Assembly (NCBI GenBank): GCA_963840975.1
Contig: CAWJBC010000010.1
Coordinates: 186,001-250,000 of the forward strand
Source: JAADJA01 sp963840975
GTDB lineage: Bacteria > Bacteroidota > Bacteroidia > Bacteroidales > JAADJA01
Length of the DNA stretch: 64,000 bases
Reading direction: 5' to 3'
A model generated the notes under the pieces. That model did not search any database and had not been told where the DNA came from. It worked only from the letters and a program-made list of their open reading frames with translations. Positions 61,896 through 64,000 of this stretch are shown in pieces. The position numbers and the translations under genes are program-made. Each line of letters opens with the position of its first letter. The stretch's first letter is position 1.

Positions 61896-63863
61896 ATGAT
61901 GAATAAAAAATTAATAGTTTCAGTACTCTTTATTTCACTCTTTATATCATCGTGTGAACCAGATCAAGATCTTATCACACCTGATCTTGATTTAATCCAA
62001 AAAGTTAAATCCACCGAGATTTTACTCCGGGATAATACATGGGGTTTTAACGACTTAGTCGTAGATGTGAAATATGAAATGAGAGCAATCCCATTGATGG
62101 CCAATATTGCCGATGAAAACGGAATGGTGCAACCAGGTAAATATACTTCGTTTGATATTTTTGGCAACGAGTATCGGCAGGAGTTTTTTACATACCAGTT
62201 TGAAACCGCTATAATAAATCGAGATACGACCAATACCGGAGCATATCATCAGCTCGGATATTATAATGTCCTTAATAAAACCGAAATCAGGCTGAATCCT
62301 GATAGTGCGGGCCTGGTAAGGTACAAGTACAATGTTTCGGAAGATGAGAAAGTTTTCACCATCACTTCCGATCATCTGACCAATGGAATCATAAATGAGG
62401 CTGTAAACAGGTTGATTACAAATGCTATTTACACCGGAAAACCAAATGATATTGCCAATGCCATAGTGGATAAAATTTTAGGCAATGAGGAGATACAAGC
62501 TACCATTCAGCAATTGTTATATGATTTAATTCATGGAAAAATTGATGAAATAACCCAAAACCCTGAAGATATTTCTCAAAAGCTGGCAGAGCTTGTTTTG
62601 CAAAAGTTGAAAGAAGTGGATTGGGAAACACTGGTTTATGATAAAGTGCTCGATATTCTTGATAAACTGCAAATTGAAAACCCTGAAGCAATTGCACAGG
62701 AACTAGCTGCTCAAATATCAAACAGAATCGAGACAAACATCAGCCAGACCGCTATTTATGATGCTATCCTCCCCATTCTTCAGGAGTTTGAAAACGAAAC
62801 CCTTCCGGCCCTGATTCCGGTAATTGCCGAAGCCATTTATGGTGTCATTAACAATGTGTTTTCGGAAGAAAATATTTACAATAAAATCTACCCGATGTGG
62901 ACCGCATTTTCATCGGTAGATTCTAGCAGCATTTCGCAACTGGCCGACACATTGGGTTCGGTAGTAACAAGTCACTTTTTTAATGCTGATAGTCTTGCTC
63001 CTTTGCTGGTAACGTTTATGGAGACACTGCGGACAACAAGCACCGTTCAAATGCCGGCATTAGCCCAGGATATCATTGATAATGTGCTGATCCCCCTGGT
63101 TGATAATCTAAATGCAACATTCCCCGGCCTGGAACTGGATCCCGACTGGAATAGCATTAAGCCGGTCCTTACCTCAGCATTAACCGTGCTAAAATCATCA
63201 ATTTCTGGTTTAACCAACGAAGAGGCTGCTGCCAGCATGGCTGAAAGCATCATCGGGATTATGAATTCAATAATATCCAACGGTTTTGAATCCGCTATTT
63301 TGGCTTTGCAGAATATCCCTGCCGAACAGGCTTCACAGGTGATAGCCGCATGGGCCTATAATTTGGTGGAACTGGCTGAACCCGGCGTTGTCGCTTTCCT
63401 CGAAGAAAAATTAAACGAATTGGCTGAGTTGTTTAATGCGGAAGAAGTTGCTGAAAACATGGCAGCAATCATCCATAATAAGGTAATGGAAGTTTTTAGC
63501 AGCGAAAATATTTACAACTTAATTTTTCCAATAATAGAGCAAATAAGCGAAATAAACATTGAGGCTGCCGCGCAGAAAATTACCGATTGGTTGCTGGACC
63601 TGGAAATAATTAAAGATAATGTTACCGAGGAGCAGGTTTTGGAAGTCCTTACAGGAATTATCAGCCAACTGATCGGCAACATAAATGTTGACGAAGCCTC
63701 GCAAAAAATAACTTATTTTATCCTGCAAAGCGAAATAGTGCAAAACATTGATGGCACTGTCCTCAAGCAGTTGATTGAATTAAAAATCTATGAATTTCTT
63801 ATTGATCTGGGTAAGGAAATAAATGCAATTGAAAAAGTTGAATTCAGTATTAAAAAACAATAG
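61896..63863 (+). CDS. Large helical-repeat lipoprotein
   Basis: A 655-residue protein with a lipoprotein signal: a hydrophobic helix ends in the lipobox FISSC near residue 20. After a small N-terminal domain (about 30-150), the remainder is helix-rich and built from loosely repeated units such as FSEENIYNKIYPMW and FSSENIYNLIFPII, each followed by an amphipathic ELA/QKI.W..D.E segment. The protein is anchored to a membrane and may scaffold the envelope part of this island. The family is unrecognised. Confidence 0.75.
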   Translation: MMNKKLIVSVLFISLFISSCEPDQDLITPDLDLIQKVKSTEILLRDNTWGFNDLVVDVKYEMRAIPLMANIADENGMVQPGKYTSFDIFGNEYRQEFFTYQFETAIINRDTTNTGAYHQLGYYNVLNKTEIRLNPDSAGLVRYKYNVSEDEKVFTITSDHLTNGIINEAVNRLITNAIYTGKPNDIANAIVDKILGNEEIQATIQQLLYDLIHGKIDEITQNPEDISQKLAELVLQKLKEVDWETLVYDKVLDILDKLQIENPEAIAQELAAQISNRIETNISQTAIYDAILPILQEFENETLPALIPVIAEAIYGVINNVFSEENIYNKIYPMWTAFSSVDSSSISQLADTLGSVVTSHFFNADSLAPLLVTFMETLRTTSTVQMPALAQDIIDNVLIPLVDNLNATFPGLELDPDWNSIKPVLTSALTVLKSSISGLTNEEAAASMAESIIGIMNSIISNGFESAILALQNIPAEQASQVIAAWAYNLVELAEPGVVAFLEEKLNELAELFNAEEVAENMAAIIHNKVMEVFSSENIYNLIFPIIEQISEINIEAAAQKITDWLLDLEIIKDNVTEEQVLEVLTGIISQLIGNINVDEASQKITYFILQSEIVQNIDGTVLKQLIELKIYEFLIDLGKEINAIEKVEFSIKKQ

Positions 63864-63913
63864 CCTTGATTGATTAATTTTAACACACAACATAGATAAT
63901 TCTTAGGCGAAGA

Positions 63914-64000
63914 TGAAAGGGCGGCGTTACTGCATTCAGCTGATTTGTACCGGACTTTTTATTTATTTAAGTGCCGGAAACAATTGTATCGCACAAAATT
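63914..64000 (+). CDS. Start of a possible exported protein, frame apparently broken
   Basis: From the ATG at 63914 the frame gives MKGRRYCIQLICTGLLFI and stops at 63970-63972. A neighbouring frame continues with IYLSAGNNCIAQN to the window end. Joined by one extra base in the T-run near 63957-63960, they make a convincing signal peptide ending in AQ. The gene continues outside the window, so this is only a partial, tentative call. Confidence 0.35.

Overview
The window reads as a chromosomal segment of an anaerobic or facultatively anaerobic Bacteroidota (Bacteroidales-like) bacterium. The evidence is a Porin_10-type outer-membrane protein, a secreted protein with a C-terminal type IX secretion (T9SS) sorting domain, a DUF4290 protein, a DUF4476 protein, promoters matching the Bacteroidota TTTG / TAnnTTTG pattern, and mostly A-rich leaders without Shine-Dalgarno sequences. 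Use of a glycyl radical enzyme points to anaerobic metabolism. No rRNA or tRNA gene and no CRISPR array was seen.

Left part (1-36.7 kb) is mainly core genome: a truncated porin, a decayed toxin-antitoxin pair, two facing arrays of 21-bp repeats (2.3-2.7 kb), a T9SS cargo protein, an ALDH7-type aldehyde dehydrogenase, GAPDH, an M20 dipeptidase, a PatB-type PLP enzyme, BipA/TypA, an EamA permease, a DjlA-like co-chaperone, the two halves of a saccharopine pathway (SDH and LKR), MurA with Asp in place of the fosfomycin-target Cys, PurD, RNase HII, a REP-associated transposase with its palindromes, an exported-looking Pcm, a C1 peptidase, a TPR histidine kinase, a complete riboflavin set (ribD, ribE, ribBA, ribH) behind an FMN riboswitch, and a frameshifted LolE/FtsX-type permease.

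Middle (37-40.3 kb): an adjacent gatE-gatD pair, the archaeal-type Glu-tRNA(Gln) amidotransferase, which is unexpected in a bacterium.

Right part (40.8-63.9 kb) is an accessory metabolic island and the most interesting region. A glycyl radical enzyme (GRE) with its activase is combined with three phosphofructokinase-fold paralogs that all share non-canonical active-site residues, two paralogous multi-cluster Fe-S proteins (two of the PFK-like genes are each followed by one of them, so the pair looks duplicated), two small ferredoxins, a ferredoxin/flavodoxin-NADP reductase-like flavoprotein, an AhpD-like protein, a nucleoside-phosphorylase-like protein, a DUF1214 protein, a cytosolic homologue of the desulfinase DszB with its catalytic Cys/His/Arg/Gly signature intact, a ferredoxin-nitroreductase, a periplasmic rhodanese, an outer-membrane beta-barrel and a large lipoprotein. 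Three paralogous PAS-LuxR regulators lie at the left edge and inside the island. I propose a multi-step anaerobic pathway, possibly for an organosulfur (sulfinate-type) or aromatic compound: radical chemistry by the GRE, electron transfer by the ferredoxins and flavoprotein, C-S cleavage by the DszB-like enzyme, sulfur handling by rhodanese, and an envelope module for uptake. The gene families are read from sequence; the pathway and substrate are inference.
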